Source of the DNA: Vibrio cyclitrophicus
Lineage (GTDB): Bacteria > Pseudomonadota > Gammaproteobacteria > Enterobacterales > Vibrionaceae
Length of the DNA: 64,000 nucleotides
Direction: 5' to 3'
Assembly (NCBI GenBank): GCA_023206055.1
Contig: CP065366.1
Location: 2,542,001-2,606,000 of the forward strand
The position numbers and the translations under genes are program-made. The notes below the pieces were generated by a model, which made no database searches, was not told the origin of the DNA, and saw nothing but the letters and a program-made list of their open reading frames with translations. This document shows, in pieces, positions 35,088 through 43,580 of this stretch; position 1 is the first letter of the stretch, and every line of letters starts with the position of its first letter.

Positions 35088-36266
35088 TTATTTTTTGGTG
35101 GTTCGTTTACCCAGCCAATAACCGATACCTAACGGTGCAAAGAACACCACTAAGATAAACAAGATGAAGTAGATAATTACACCTTTGATTAACTCCATCA
35201 GCTTATCAATCGCAAGCACCACAACCTCTTGAGACACACGATCTAGATCTTGAGTGAATAACTCTCTTTCTGAAGTCACAATGCCTGCAATCTCGATGCG
35301 CTCTTTCGCAATCATCTCTACCAGTGCTTCTCTTTCACGTGTCACCATTTTTTCTAATGCTACACGTTCATCACTCAGCATCGCTAACTTTTGATCGGTT
35401 TTATCGCTAAGGTCGTTGAGCAATGGCTGCATTTCTGTCGACATAATCGAAGCTAGCGTTTGCATGTATTCAGGATTGTTTTCGATGAAGTCCTGCATGC
35501 TTGCTGATGTTTGACGAAGGCTTTCCAGCGTCATAGACAGGTCTTCACCTGTTAGCGAGCTATTCAGAGCGACTAACTCTGCTTTCCACGACATCAATTT
35601 TGGTGTTTGTTCCGCCATCAAGCTTAAACGGTCTGATGCATCGTTCATCGCCTCTGGCATCGTTCCTAAGCTCTGAACGATTTGTGATTCGTCTTTACCA
35701 AGGTAACTTAGCCATTCACGGTAAGCAGGTGTGCTTCTGAATGTTAGGTCTTTAAATGGGTGGCTAGCAGCAAACTGAGCAACGAACGCTTTGCTGTTCT
35801 TGAAATCACTCGAGCTCAATACACCCTTTGCCAGTTTCTCGGCTTCTTGGTCAAGAAAACGAGCTGTTTCTACTGCATCATCCGTCGCGAATAGATCCGC
35901 GCCGTCGCCTTGGCTATAAAACTGATTCATTTGGGCGGTGAAAACCCACGAATCAATTAATGCAGACATAGGGGAAGTTTGGTAAGCCGCTTGTTGTAAG
36001 CCCTGCTCTGCATGGATCTTCCAAAGCAACACATAAGATTGATGTAAGGTGTCATCAGCAGGGTAAGATTGCGCGATGAGATCGGCTGAGTCTTCTACTC
36101 GCGTAAAAAACATCTTGGCGTATTCACGCGTCATGATCCGAGCATTTAACTCTTGTTGAGTGAGAGGCGTCGTTTGACTATCTAACTTAACTTCTAAGAG
36201 AGAACAACCACTTAGCACAATGCTAAGCACCAACACCATCCAACTTCGACTCGAAACTCGTAACAT
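35088..36266 (-). CDS. Lipoprotein with C-terminal membrane helix, function unknown
   Basis: 392 residues from ATG 36266, which has AGAGG at -11. A signal peptide with lipobox LSGC (VLVLSIVLSGCSLLEV) makes Cys21 the probable lipidated residue. The body is helical, with a charged coiled-coil stretch in the last third (ALEKMVTREREALVEMIAKE, continuing with IEIAGIVTSERE). A strong membrane helix ends the protein (VIIYFILFILVVFFAPLGIGYWLG). So it appears anchored at both ends to the inner membrane with a periplasmic body. It follows the Hpt-domain gene by 76 bp on the same strand, probably one operon. No homologue recognised. Confidence 0.7.
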   Translation of the reverse strand: MLRVSSRSWMVLVLSIVLSGCSLLEVKLDSQTTPLTQQELNARIMTREYAKMFFTRVEDSADLIAQSYPADDTLHQSYVLLWKIHAEQGLQQAAYQTSPMSALIDSWVFTAQMNQFYSQGDGADLFATDDAVETARFLDQEAEKLAKGVLSSSDFKNSKAFVAQFAASHPFKDLTFRSTPAYREWLSYLGKDESQIVQSLGTMPEAMNDASDRLSLMAEQTPKLMSWKAELVALNSSLTGEDLSMTLESLRQTSASMQDFIENNPEYMQTLASIMSTEMQPLLNDLSDKTDQKLAMLSDERVALEKMVTREREALVEMIAKERIEIAGIVTSERELFTQDLDRVSQEVVVLAIDKLMELIKGVIIYFILFILVVFFAPLGIGYWLGKRTTKK

Positions 36267-36342
36267 ATAAACCTCTGACAAAGACTAAGGGCGCGGATTG
36301 TATGAGCACTTCGTCAGAGTATTGTCAAAAATCCTGTAAAAG

Positions 36343-37704
36343 TTAACGCTGACTGTCTAAATATTCATGAGCAGAATCCACAGAGGCTTTTATAGCCTGC
36401 TCTAGTTCAGTCAAATCATGTTCACTGATCGCTCGGGACTGCTTCATTGTCATTTCAATACTTGCGGCAATGATGGCTAAACGAGACGCTTTGATGCTGC
36501 CAGCCACACCTTTTAAGCTATGTACAATGCGAGCGGCGGAGGTTTCATCTTTGGTCAGCAAAGACTTAAACTTCTCGTAGTCACCTGCGTGGTCTTGTAC
36601 AAACACACCAAGCAAGAGTTCGACAGACTCCGCATCACCATCGAGCGTTTCTAACATGTCTTCGATATCAATCGCAGGCTTTGAATCTGTCACACTGGCA
36701 ATGTGTTTCTCTAGTACTGGAACCTGTTCAGGGGTTCGCTGAATAGAGTCTTGCTTTACAAATGTTTGCCTCGTTGACGTGTTCTCGGAGACATCGTTAT
36801 CTGCTTGTATCACTGCAGAAGACATAACATCGCTAGAAGAAGCAGAGAACGCCTCTTCTTTAGTTGAATTGATTTCAGGCCCTGAGCTGAGTTCGTGACC
36901 GACTTCTGTAACCGTTTTTTTGGATCTAACACCCCACACAACTATCCCGCTCATCGCCAACAAACTTAAGCCTAGCATCACCAGCAATAGATTGAATTGA
37001 CGATCATGGAACTCAGCTTCGAGTTTAATGATCTGCTCATTCACTGAGTTTTTCTTAATCTTATCGACCAAATAGTTAAGCTGAGCATAATCACTCAACA
37101 ATGCTGAAGCATCAGCCAATAACTGTTGGAGTGCATCTTGCTCTTCGGTTTTTAGTGAGTAAGATTTTTCTAGAATAGAATCAAAGGCACGATAAGTCGC
37201 TGACGAGCTTTGACTGTCAGAATACATAGCTTCGAATACAACAACGCCGAATTCATTGAGTAGCGGTTTTAGCTTAGGAGAAAGGTCTTTATCAGCACGT
37301 AAGATCTTAATGTTATCAACGATGTCTTGAACTTGGCTTTCGATCGGGATGAACTCATCGAACTTTTCTAGGAACTGATCAGCTACGTACAACAGCTGGT
37401 TCACATCAGGGCGAAACAAGGCGTTTTGGAAATCAGATTCAATCTGCAGTCGGATCGAATAAACCAACTGAGCATCGAGTGCTAGATCATTGATACGAGA
37501 GACTCGAAGCGGTTCTGAGAAATAAAGTGATTGCCTCAATTCGTTGACTCGAATACCGAGCTCTTCGATTTGAGCAAGTGAATTGGTGTAGGAACGGCTT
37601 AGATTAAGAAGAGCCAATGAAGGCAATAGCCACAGAGCCAGGAGCACAACCAAGAAGGTGGCTGGTTTTTTAAAGCGTTTGGCCTTTGCTACTGATTGTT
37701 CCAT
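36343..37704 (-). CDS. Membrane-anchored Hpt-domain protein
   Basis: 453 residues. Membrane helix 1 (about 16-35) and helix 2 (about 238-256) enclose a helical periplasmic segment like a sensor-kinase input domain. A low-complexity linker (about 260-340) leads to a C-terminal histidine-phosphotransfer domain with His395 in ARIVHSLKGVAGSIKA. No kinase, HAMP or receiver domain is present. It could relay phosphate between a separate hybrid kinase and response regulator. The lipoprotein gene downstream may be a partner (inference from operon position). Confidence 0.8.
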   Translation of the reverse strand: MEQSVAKAKRFKKPATFLVVLLALWLLPSLALLNLSRSYTNSLAQIEELGIRVNELRQSLYFSEPLRVSRINDLALDAQLVYSIRLQIESDFQNALFRPDVNQLLYVADQFLEKFDEFIPIESQVQDIVDNIKILRADKDLSPKLKPLLNEFGVVVFEAMYSDSQSSSATYRAFDSILEKSYSLKTEEQDALQQLLADASALLSDYAQLNYLVDKIKKNSVNEQIIKLEAEFHDRQFNLLLVMLGLSLLAMSGIVVWGVRSKKTVTEVGHELSSGPEINSTKEEAFSASSSDVMSSAVIQADNDVSENTSTRQTFVKQDSIQRTPEQVPVLEKHIASVTDSKPAIDIEDMLETLDGDAESVELLLGVFVQDHAGDYEKFKSLLTKDETSAARIVHSLKGVAGSIKASRLAIIAASIEMTMKQSRAISEHDLTELEQAIKASVDSAHEYLDSQR

Positions 37705-37766
37705 CTATATTCCTTGTGCGTGTTAACTTGAAGCCATGACAATAGCTAAAAGATTAAGCACAAAAT

Positions 37767-37794
37767 AAGCGACAACATCCTGTTGCCGCTTTTA
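37767..37794. terminator. Possible terminator after yejK
   Basis: AAGCG-A-CAACA-TCC-TGTTG-C-CGCTT hairpin with one internal mismatch. Tails are ATTTT (leftward) and TTTT (rightward); of moderate quality. Confidence 0.45.
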
Positions 37795-37809
37795 TCCGTT
37801 AACTTCGGA

Positions 37810-38814
37810 CTATGACTTATTGCGAGTCAGTTGGTCACGTAAGTTCGGTGGCGTGCCTTTAATCGTTAGCGTGTCAGTCTCCGGATCGTAAAAGATACGT
37901 TCGCCTAGAAGCAGACTATCAAAACTAACATTCAAACCGCCACCAGCACCAACAAATTTTGTTAGTTTACGCATAGTTGCGCGATCGGCCGGGAAGCTAT
38001 CTTCTAACTCATAGCCTTGCTCACTAGTATAGTCAAAGAAGCTTGTGCCATCTGTGCTTGCTGGCAACTCACCAGAAAGTTCACGAACTTGAACTTCGTC
38101 GCCCGCTTTAAGCTGCTCGTTACAGTAATCCGCAACCTGCTTTTTGTAGCTGATCGCTTCTTCTTTCTCTAATTTAGAGTCAGAAACGAAGTCTTCTACC
38201 GCTTGCATCAGTACTTGGTTTTGCTGCTTAGCATCCAAACCCACTTCAGCTTGTAAGAAATCTAAGAAGAAATCCGCGACTTTACGGCCAACACGTCCTT
38301 TAATATAAGTTAAGTAACGGTTTGACTCTTTATCGGTCTCGTAAGTCGACAAGTCTAGGCGCGCCGCGATATCCATTTTTGAGATATCTAGGTAGTCAGT
38401 TGCGCTAATATCTAGCCCTTCTGTCACTTTTAGACTTTGGTTTGAAGGCAGCAGGCCGATGAAAAGGTAATCTGTCGCAAGTGACTGATATTCAGCCATT
38501 ACCAAGATACCTTCGTCAGCGAATGGGTACTTTGATAGCTCGTCTTTTAAACGTTGCGCACTCTTTTGAGAAAAATCGTAAAAGTTTGTCTCACCAGCAC
38601 GAAGTTGATGCAACCACTGCTGGAATTCGCTGTCAGATTTGAAAGAACCAAACCCTTTGCCTGCTTTTGAATTAAAAACACGGTGAAGTTCAGCAACTAG
38701 GCTTTCAGTTGAAGCATCGTTTTCTAGAGATTCAGCACGATAGTTAACAATCAGCTCATCCTGATCGTTCTTGCTCAGCTGGTGTAAAATTACGTTGGAA
38801 AGGTGAAGGCTCAT
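37810..38814 (-). CDS. yejK: Nucleoid-associated protein YejK (NdpA)
   Basis: 334 residues, the normal size for the family. Conserved N-terminal LSNVILHQLSKND and C-terminal RATMRKLTKFVGAGGGLNVSFDSLLLGERIFYDPETDTLTI. The E. coli protein binds DNA in the nucleoid and interacts with topoisomerases. Divergent from yejL-yejM, the standard gammaproteobacterial arrangement. Confidence 0.94.
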   Translation of the reverse strand: MSLHLSNVILHQLSKNDQDELIVNYRAESLENDASTESLVAELHRVFNSKAGKGFGSFKSDSEFQQWLHQLRAGETNFYDFSQKSAQRLKDELSKYPFADEGILVMAEYQSLATDYLFIGLLPSNQSLKVTEGLDISATDYLDISKMDIAARLDLSTYETDKESNRYLTYIKGRVGRKVADFFLDFLQAEVGLDAKQQNQVLMQAVEDFVSDSKLEKEEAISYKKQVADYCNEQLKAGDEVQVRELSGELPASTDGTSFFDYTSEQGYELEDSFPADRATMRKLTKFVGAGGGLNVSFDSLLLGERIFYDPETDTLTIKGTPPNLRDQLTRNKS

Positions 38815-38898
38815 AGTGAAAATATTACCGTTCAGGTTTCAGTTGTCGTGCATAGTAGGTTATCATAAGCCGCTTTTACTATCATTATTAGAGTCCTT

Positions 38899-39126
38899 AT
38901 GCCGATTATATCTAAATACACAGATGATCAAGTTGAAAAAATCCTAGCTGAAGTAGGTGCTGTACTAACTAAGCACAAAGCTTCGCCAGAACTTTCACTG
39001 ATGATCGCTGGAAATATCGCAACCAATGTCTTAAATCAGAATGTTGCTGCTTCACAACGCAAAGGAATTGCTGAAAAATTTGCCGAGGCTTTAATTTCTT
39101 CTCTTGAAGATAAAAAGTCTCACTAA
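38899..39126 (+). CDS. yejL: YejL family protein (UPF0352)
   Basis: 75 residues, all-helical, with the family sequence [19 protein letters not shown] and [17 protein letters not shown]. Function unknown. 28 bp upstream of yejM and likely cotranscribed. Confidence 0.92.
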
Positions 39127-39154
39127 ATTTGATTGACGGATAAAAGAATTATAA

Positions 39155-40963
39155 ATGGTAGACAGCGCAAACTCATATAGCGATCGTGTATCTCGACTGG
39201 TTGGTTGGGGTCACTGGTTTGCATTTTTCAACATCATTGCTGCGATGTTGATTGGTACTCGTTATATTACTCAATCTGCTTGGCCAGAAACCTTGCTGGG
39301 TCAATTCTATTTGGCTGCATCGTGGGTTGGTCATTTTGGCTTTTTAGTGTTCGCGCTCTATCTATTAGTGCTGTTCCCGCTCACTTTTGTTCTTCCGTCG
39401 AGGAAGTTATTACGTTTGGTTGCCGTTATCTTCGCAACCATAGGTTTAACTGTCCTACTGATTGATACCCAAACGTATCAAAATATAAACCTCCACCTGA
39501 CACCTGTCGTGTGGGAGGTTTTATTCAGTGGAGAGGAATCTGCATTCACGTCTGATTTGCAGCACCTCTTCATTGTTATGCCATTTATCTTCTTGTTACA
39601 GCTAGGTCTGTCTGAGTGGGTTTGGCGTAAGCAGCGTAAACTGTCTCATAAACACATTGGCCGTCCGATTACCGCCGTCTTCTTCTTGTGTTTCATCAGC
39701 AGCCATTTGACCTACATGTGGGCTGATGCGTATTTCTATAACCCGGTTACTAGCCAAAAAGCGAACTTCCCACTGTCTTACCCAATGACAGCGAAAAGCT
39801 TTATGGAAAAACATGGCCTATTAGACCGTGAAGAGTACCTTGAGCGTTTAGAAGCGAACAAAGAGAACGTAAATCTAGTTAGCTACCCGCTAGAAAAAAT
39901 TCAATACAATCGCCGCAGTGATGATCTTAATATCCTGATGGTGAGTGTGAACAACCTTCGCTCTGACGCACTTAATGCTGCAGCGATGCCAAACAGCTAC
40001 GCCTACTCGCAACAGTCGATCAACTTCACCAACCATTACAGTTCAAGTAACGATATGTTTGGTATTTTCGGGCTGTTCTATGGCCTTCCGAGCAGTTACG
40101 CAAGCAGCATCGAAGCACAAGGCTCAAGCGCAGTACTGTTGGATGTTTTAGACAATCATAATTATAAGTTTGCCGCTTTCAGTGGCGACAACTTTGACGA
40201 TACACTTTACTCGGAAATCATCTTCCGAGGCCGTGACGTTATGCCAGAACAAGCAACTTATGATGACCAAAGTGCAATAAAAGCTTGGGCTGACTGGATT
40301 CAATCACCGCAAGCTAAACGCCCTTGGTTTAACTTTATTGAACTGACCACACTGGATAATTTCGCCAGCTACGATTCAAGTTCAGAGTCAAACTCTACGT
40401 TAACCACAGCGGAACGTTTTGCTGCAGATTATCAAAAGTCGGCGACAGCGGCTGATACTCAATTAGCAACTATCTACGCTGAACTGGAACGCTTAGAGCT
40501 CTCCGACAATACGGTAGTTATCATTACCTCTAACCACGGTACTGAGTTTAACGAAACCAAAACCAACAGCTGGGGTGCAAACTCCAACTACAGTCGTTAT
40601 CAGTTACAGGTGCCACTGTTTATCAGCTGGCCTGGTAAGTCTGCTTCTGAATACACTCACCGCTCTAGTCATCTAGATGTATCAGTAACACTGATGCAAG
40701 AACTGTTGGGCGTATCTTCGAACCCAACAGATTTTAGTAGTGGTCGCAGCCTGTTTAATGAGCGTAATAGAAAATGGATCCTCGCGGGCGACTCTCGTGA
40801 GCTTGCTCTTGTTACTGACCAGCAAACAACGGTGTTAGATAAATTTGGTAACTACAAATTGTACGACCAGAACTACAAACGCCTGAAAAACGTAAGCCCT
40901 CGCTTACCTGTGTTGATGCAAGGCCTAACTGAGCTACAGCGTTTCTACACAAAAAATGACTAA
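39155..40963 (+). CDS. yejM: Inner membrane protein YejM (PbgA/LapC), sulfatase-like
   Basis: 602 residues. Five N-terminal membrane helices (about 20-190) are followed by a periplasmic alkaline-phosphatase-superfamily domain (DDLNILMVSVNNLRSDALNA; VIITSNHGTEF). In E. coli the protein senses periplasmic LPS and controls LpxC stability through LapB and FtsH. The usual nucleophile position reads N-N-L-R-S-D, in keeping with a non-enzymatic regulatory fold. Last backbone gene before the tRNA-Ser region. Confidence 0.93.
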   Translation: MVDSANSYSDRVSRLVGWGHWFAFFNIIAAMLIGTRYITQSAWPETLLGQFYLAASWVGHFGFLVFALYLLVLFPLTFVLPSRKLLRLVAVIFATIGLTVLLIDTQTYQNINLHLTPVVWEVLFSGEESAFTSDLQHLFIVMPFIFLLQLGLSEWVWRKQRKLSHKHIGRPITAVFFLCFISSHLTYMWADAYFYNPVTSQKANFPLSYPMTAKSFMEKHGLLDREEYLERLEANKENVNLVSYPLEKIQYNRRSDDLNILMVSVNNLRSDALNAAAMPNSYAYSQQSINFTNHYSSSNDMFGIFGLFYGLPSSYASSIEAQGSSAVLLDVLDNHNYKFAAFSGDNFDDTLYSEIIFRGRDVMPEQATYDDQSAIKAWADWIQSPQAKRPWFNFIELTTLDNFASYDSSSESNSTLTTAERFAADYQKSATAADTQLATIYAELERLELSDNTVVIITSNHGTEFNETKTNSWGANSNYSRYQLQVPLFISWPGKSASEYTHRSSHLDVSVTLMQELLGVSSNPTDFSSGRSLFNERNRKWILAGDSRELALVTDQQTTVLDKFGNYKLYDQNYKRLKNVSPRLPVLMQGLTELQRFYTKND

Positions 40964-40980
40964 ATAATCAGCAAACAGAA

Positions 40981-41006
40981 AAGGGAAGCCAATGGCTTCC
41001 CTTTTT
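40981..41006 (+). terminator. yejM terminator
   Basis: AAGGGAAGCC-AAT-GGCTTCCCTT then T run. Confidence 0.85.
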
Positions 41007-41062
41007 TATTGCCGTGAATGATTAGAAAACAAGCAACCAAACAAAATTATGAAAATTAAGGG

Positions 41063-41091
41063 TTTACAAGATCCTCCACCCCTTATATTAT
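41063..41091 (+). promoter_or_regulatory. Promoter of tRNA-Ser copy 1
   Basis: TTTACA (41063-41068), 17-bp spacer, TATTAT (41086-41091). Confidence 0.75.
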
Positions 41092-41101
41092 TCACGCCAA
41101 T

Positions 41102-41192
41102 GGAGGGATGGCTGAGTGGTCGAAAGCACCGGTCTTGAAAACCGGCAACCGTTAATAGCGGTTCTAGGGTTCAAATCCCTATCCCTCCACCA
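41102..41192 (+). tRNA. tRNA-Ser (anticodon TGA), copy 1
   Basis: 91 nt with CCA. Acceptor GGAGGGA pairs with TCCCTCC. The anticodon loop is CTTGAAA (anticodon TGA), with the long variable arm of a class II tRNA (CAACCGTTAATAGCGGTT) and a T arm with GTTCAAA. Identical to the copy at 41625. Confidence 0.96.
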
Positions 41193-41200
41193 CATTAAAG

Positions 41201-41229
41201 AAAGCCGCTGAGAAATCAGCGGCTTTTTT
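41201..41229 (+). terminator. Terminator after tRNA-Ser copy 1
   Basis: AAAGCCGCTGA-GAAA-TCAGCGGCTTT plus T run. Confidence 0.85.
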
Positions 41230-41585
41230 GCATCTGGAGCTTTTTAAAATTTGAAGTTAAGTTATCGACGTTCGTCCTTGTCATAACAAGCCACACACCT
41301 ACCAGTCTTATTTGTCGTACTTTCCTTATCTGTCGTACTTTCCTTATCTGTCGTACTTTATTGTTGTCCTCAACTCGCGCTCAGCCAACAAATCGATATC
41401 TGAACTAGACCATCGATTACCTGCGATTGGTTTATCACACAGACCAAAGCTCATAGCGAATATTACAACGATGATTTTAGCCGCAGAACTTCGTCTCTTT
41501 ATTCGATAAAAAGCACAAAAAATAGCCATTCAACACAAAATTATCGAAAAGCGTTCATAAAAAACGCAGTCAGTTGATAAGGGTA
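41230..41585. other. Spacer between the two tRNA-Ser genes
   Basis: About 360 bp with no supported gene. It contains the 18-bp tandem repeat at 41313-41360 and AT-rich sequence. Confidence 0.55.
41313..41360. repeat. 18-bp tandem repeat
   Basis: TGTCGTACTTTCCTTATC occurs twice exactly (41313-41330, 41331-41348), followed by a third partial copy to 41360. Confidence 0.85.
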
Positions 41586-41614
41586 TTTACAAGCGAAAGC
41601 CACCCTTATATTAT
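41586..41614 (+). promoter_or_regulatory. Promoter of tRNA-Ser copy 2
   Basis: TTTACA (41586-41591), 17-bp spacer, TATTAT (41609-41614), the same boxes and spacing as copy 1. The following CCACCCTTATATTAT block is also nearly shared. Confidence 0.75.
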
Positions 41615-41624
41615 ACGCGCCATT

Positions 41625-41715
41625 GGAGGGATGGCTGAGTGGTCGAAAGCACCGGTCTTGAAAACCGGCAACCGTTAATAGCGGTTCTAGGGTTCAAATC
41701 CCTATCCCTCCACCA
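41625..41715 (+). tRNA. tRNA-Ser (anticodon TGA), copy 2; likely integration site
   Basis: 91 nt and identical to copy 1. An integrase gene starts 88 bp after its 3' end, the usual layout when an element has inserted in a tRNA 3' end and restored the gene. No second copy of the tRNA 3' end was seen to the right within the window, so the far attachment site, if any, lies outside. Confidence 0.95.
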
Positions 41716-41730
41716 CTATTCATCAAAAAA

Positions 41731-41757
41731 AGCCTTTGATTATCAAAGGCTTTTTTT
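41731..41757 (+). terminator. Terminator after tRNA-Ser copy 2
   Basis: AGCCTTTGAT-T-ATCAAAGGCT followed by seven T. Confidence 0.85.
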
Positions 41758-41802
41758 GTATCTGTAAGACTTGAATTTGCTTCGAACCAACGAGGTAAGT
41801 CA

Positions 41803-43071
41803 ATGTATATACAAAAATCTCCCCACGGTGTCTATTACGCACGAATCTGTACTCCAGCACAGTTGAAAGCGTTGGGATTCCCATTCGATCTAAAAATCAG
41901 CCTTCGAACAAAAGACCCTAAGCTAGCTAAAGTCATTGGCTTAAGCCTTGTCAGTGCTGTCAAAGAGGCCTTTCGTACTACAGACTCTCTGTGCTTTTCA
42001 GAGTTTCAGTTGCATCTAAAAGGCATTTTGTCCCACCACCTGAACTTACAATCACAAAAGCAGGACGATCGCTTACATTTAGGTTGTATAACTTCCATAA
42101 GTCATACTTCTAAGCGTTTGAGTGAAGAAAAGCATTGGAGTGAAGCGTTAGAACACTTTCTAGAGTTCAAAGGGGTTCAAGGGGTCAGTGCATTGACTGT
42201 CCATCAGTTGAAACAGCGCATTACCTTTTTCTTTGAGAGCACTACGCCATCTGGTTTATCAACAATAACTGCGATGGCACTGATGGAGTACATTAAGACT
42301 CTCAATAGCTCTAGTCTTTCAGCAAAAAGCTGTAAAGATTACTACGCCGCGCTGAGTCAATTTATACGTTGGTGTGCGACCATGTCTTTGATTGAAAGAA
42401 ACGTGTCTGCAGATATCAAAGCGACTTTCAAGAAGTCTATAAAAGCTGATAAGCAGCGCTCAAGGTGGTCAGAGAGTCAGCTTTCAACACTCTTCTCATC
42501 TGAGCAGTTTCAGCAAGTGGATAATGGTTTCTACTGGGTTACTTTATTGCTCACGTACATGGGGATGAGGCCGAATGAAGTGTGTCAGCTACGTACAGAA
42601 GACGTGGTCGTTAGCGGTCCAGTCCCTTACTTAAACGTAACAGATGAAGGTCACGGACAGCGGATCAAGAATCGTTATGCTCTGCGACAAGTCCCCATTC
42701 ATCAGAGTCTAATCAAACATGGCTTTCTTGAGTATGTTGAGCTTCGTAAGAACAATAGCAAAACCGATCTATTCGATTACAAACCACTGGGTCTCAACAA
42801 GGACTGGAGCCAACAATATTGCCAACAATTCGGCAGACTCCTATCTAAGATCGGATTGAAAGCAGGGCAACGCCCTACTGCGTACTCCCTCCGTCACACT
42901 TTCATTGATGTTCTTAAGCAAAAGGAAGTGGCTGAGTCTACAGTCGCTGATATCGTTGGCCATCATCACCCCTCAATGACATTTGGCCGATATGGTAAGC
43001 AAACAAAACTGAAACTTATGCTTAGTGCGGTGAACCAGTTCTCACTTCAACTGGGAGGCTCACATGAGTAA
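41803..43071 (+). CDS. Tyrosine recombinase (integrase) at tRNA-Ser
   Basis: 422 residues. An N-terminal arm-binding and SAM-like core-binding region (about 100-215) precedes the catalytic domain: Arg256 in TYMGMRPNEVCQLR, Arg364/His365 in AYSLRHTFIDV, His388 in GHHHPSMT and the nucleophile Tyr397 in FGRYGK. The box II first histidine is Tyr361. The position beside the tRNA 3' end suggests it integrates this element there. GAGGTAAGTCA precedes the ATG. Overlaps the next gene by 8 bp. Confidence 0.92.
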   Translation: MYIQKSPHGVYYARICTPAQLKALGFPFDLKISLRTKDPKLAKVIGLSLVSAVKEAFRTTDSLCFSEFQLHLKGILSHHLNLQSQKQDDRLHLGCITSISHTSKRLSEEKHWSEALEHFLEFKGVQGVSALTVHQLKQRITFFFESTTPSGLSTITAMALMEYIKTLNSSSLSAKSCKDYYAALSQFIRWCATMSLIERNVSADIKATFKKSIKADKQRSRWSESQLSTLFSSEQFQQVDNGFYWVTLLLTYMGMRPNEVCQLRTEDVVVSGPVPYLNVTDEGHGQRIKNRYALRQVPIHQSLIKHGFLEYVELRKNNSKTDLFDYKPLGLNKDWSQQYCQQFGRLLSKIGLKAGQRPTAYSLRHTFIDVLKQKEVAESTVADIVGHHHPSMTFGRYGKQTKLKLMLSAVNQFSLQLGGSHE

Positions 43072-43495
43072 GTTCAACTATGATGAGTTGCACACGGTTT
43101 ATAAGGCGTTCAAGCAAAGCTATTTTGAAGGGGATGAAACCTCGTTGCTTGCGTTATCAAAACAGTATGACTATCAAGATATCCACTGCCTCTATCAGCT
43201 TTTTGAGCGCCTCGAAGATAAGCCAAGCACAACATCTATGTCATTAATGGCATTAGGAATAGGTTGGCAAACACAGCAGGCACTGTTTGGTGACTTTGAA
43301 ACACTGAGAGAGATTGCAGGGCTCGTAAGCCCTCCTCCCATGTCACACGTAGAGTGTTTTGATGCCTTTGTTCTACCTTATTGGACCATTATGTCAAAGA
43401 AAGGGATTGTTCTTATTAGCACTAGAAGCCAAGAGCATTTTACTTTCGTACATCGTGTGTCAGGAGTAGAAATTCAAGTTAATATAAAGCGCTGA
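43064..43495 (+). CDS. Unknown protein coupled to the integrase
   Basis: 143 residues; the start overlaps the integrase end by 8 bp with GGGAGG upstream, so translation is probably coupled. Acidic and helical in the first 75 residues (LHTVYKAFKQSYFEGDETSLLALSKQYDYQDIH), then a mixed C-terminus. No membrane segment, signal or known motif. Coupling suggests a recombination-accessory role such as a directionality factor, but this is only inference. Confidence 0.65.
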   Translation: MSKFNYDELHTVYKAFKQSYFEGDETSLLALSKQYDYQDIHCLYQLFERLEDKPSTTSMSLMALGIGWQTQQALFGDFETLREIAGLVSPPPMSHVECFDAFVLPYWTIMSKKGIVLISTRSQEHFTFVHRVSGVEIQVNIKR

Positions 43496-43580
43496 CTCTC
43501 AATGTCATTTTGAAAAACCAAATCTCGTGAACACCTTAGAGCTCACGAGATTTACCTTTTAAATTATTATGAAGACCTTA

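Noticed and set aside
41102..41715. tRNA-Ser pair as attL and attR of a tiny element
   Set aside because: The 430-bp interval has no gene, and the integrase lies outside it, so simple duplication or an older scar is more likely.
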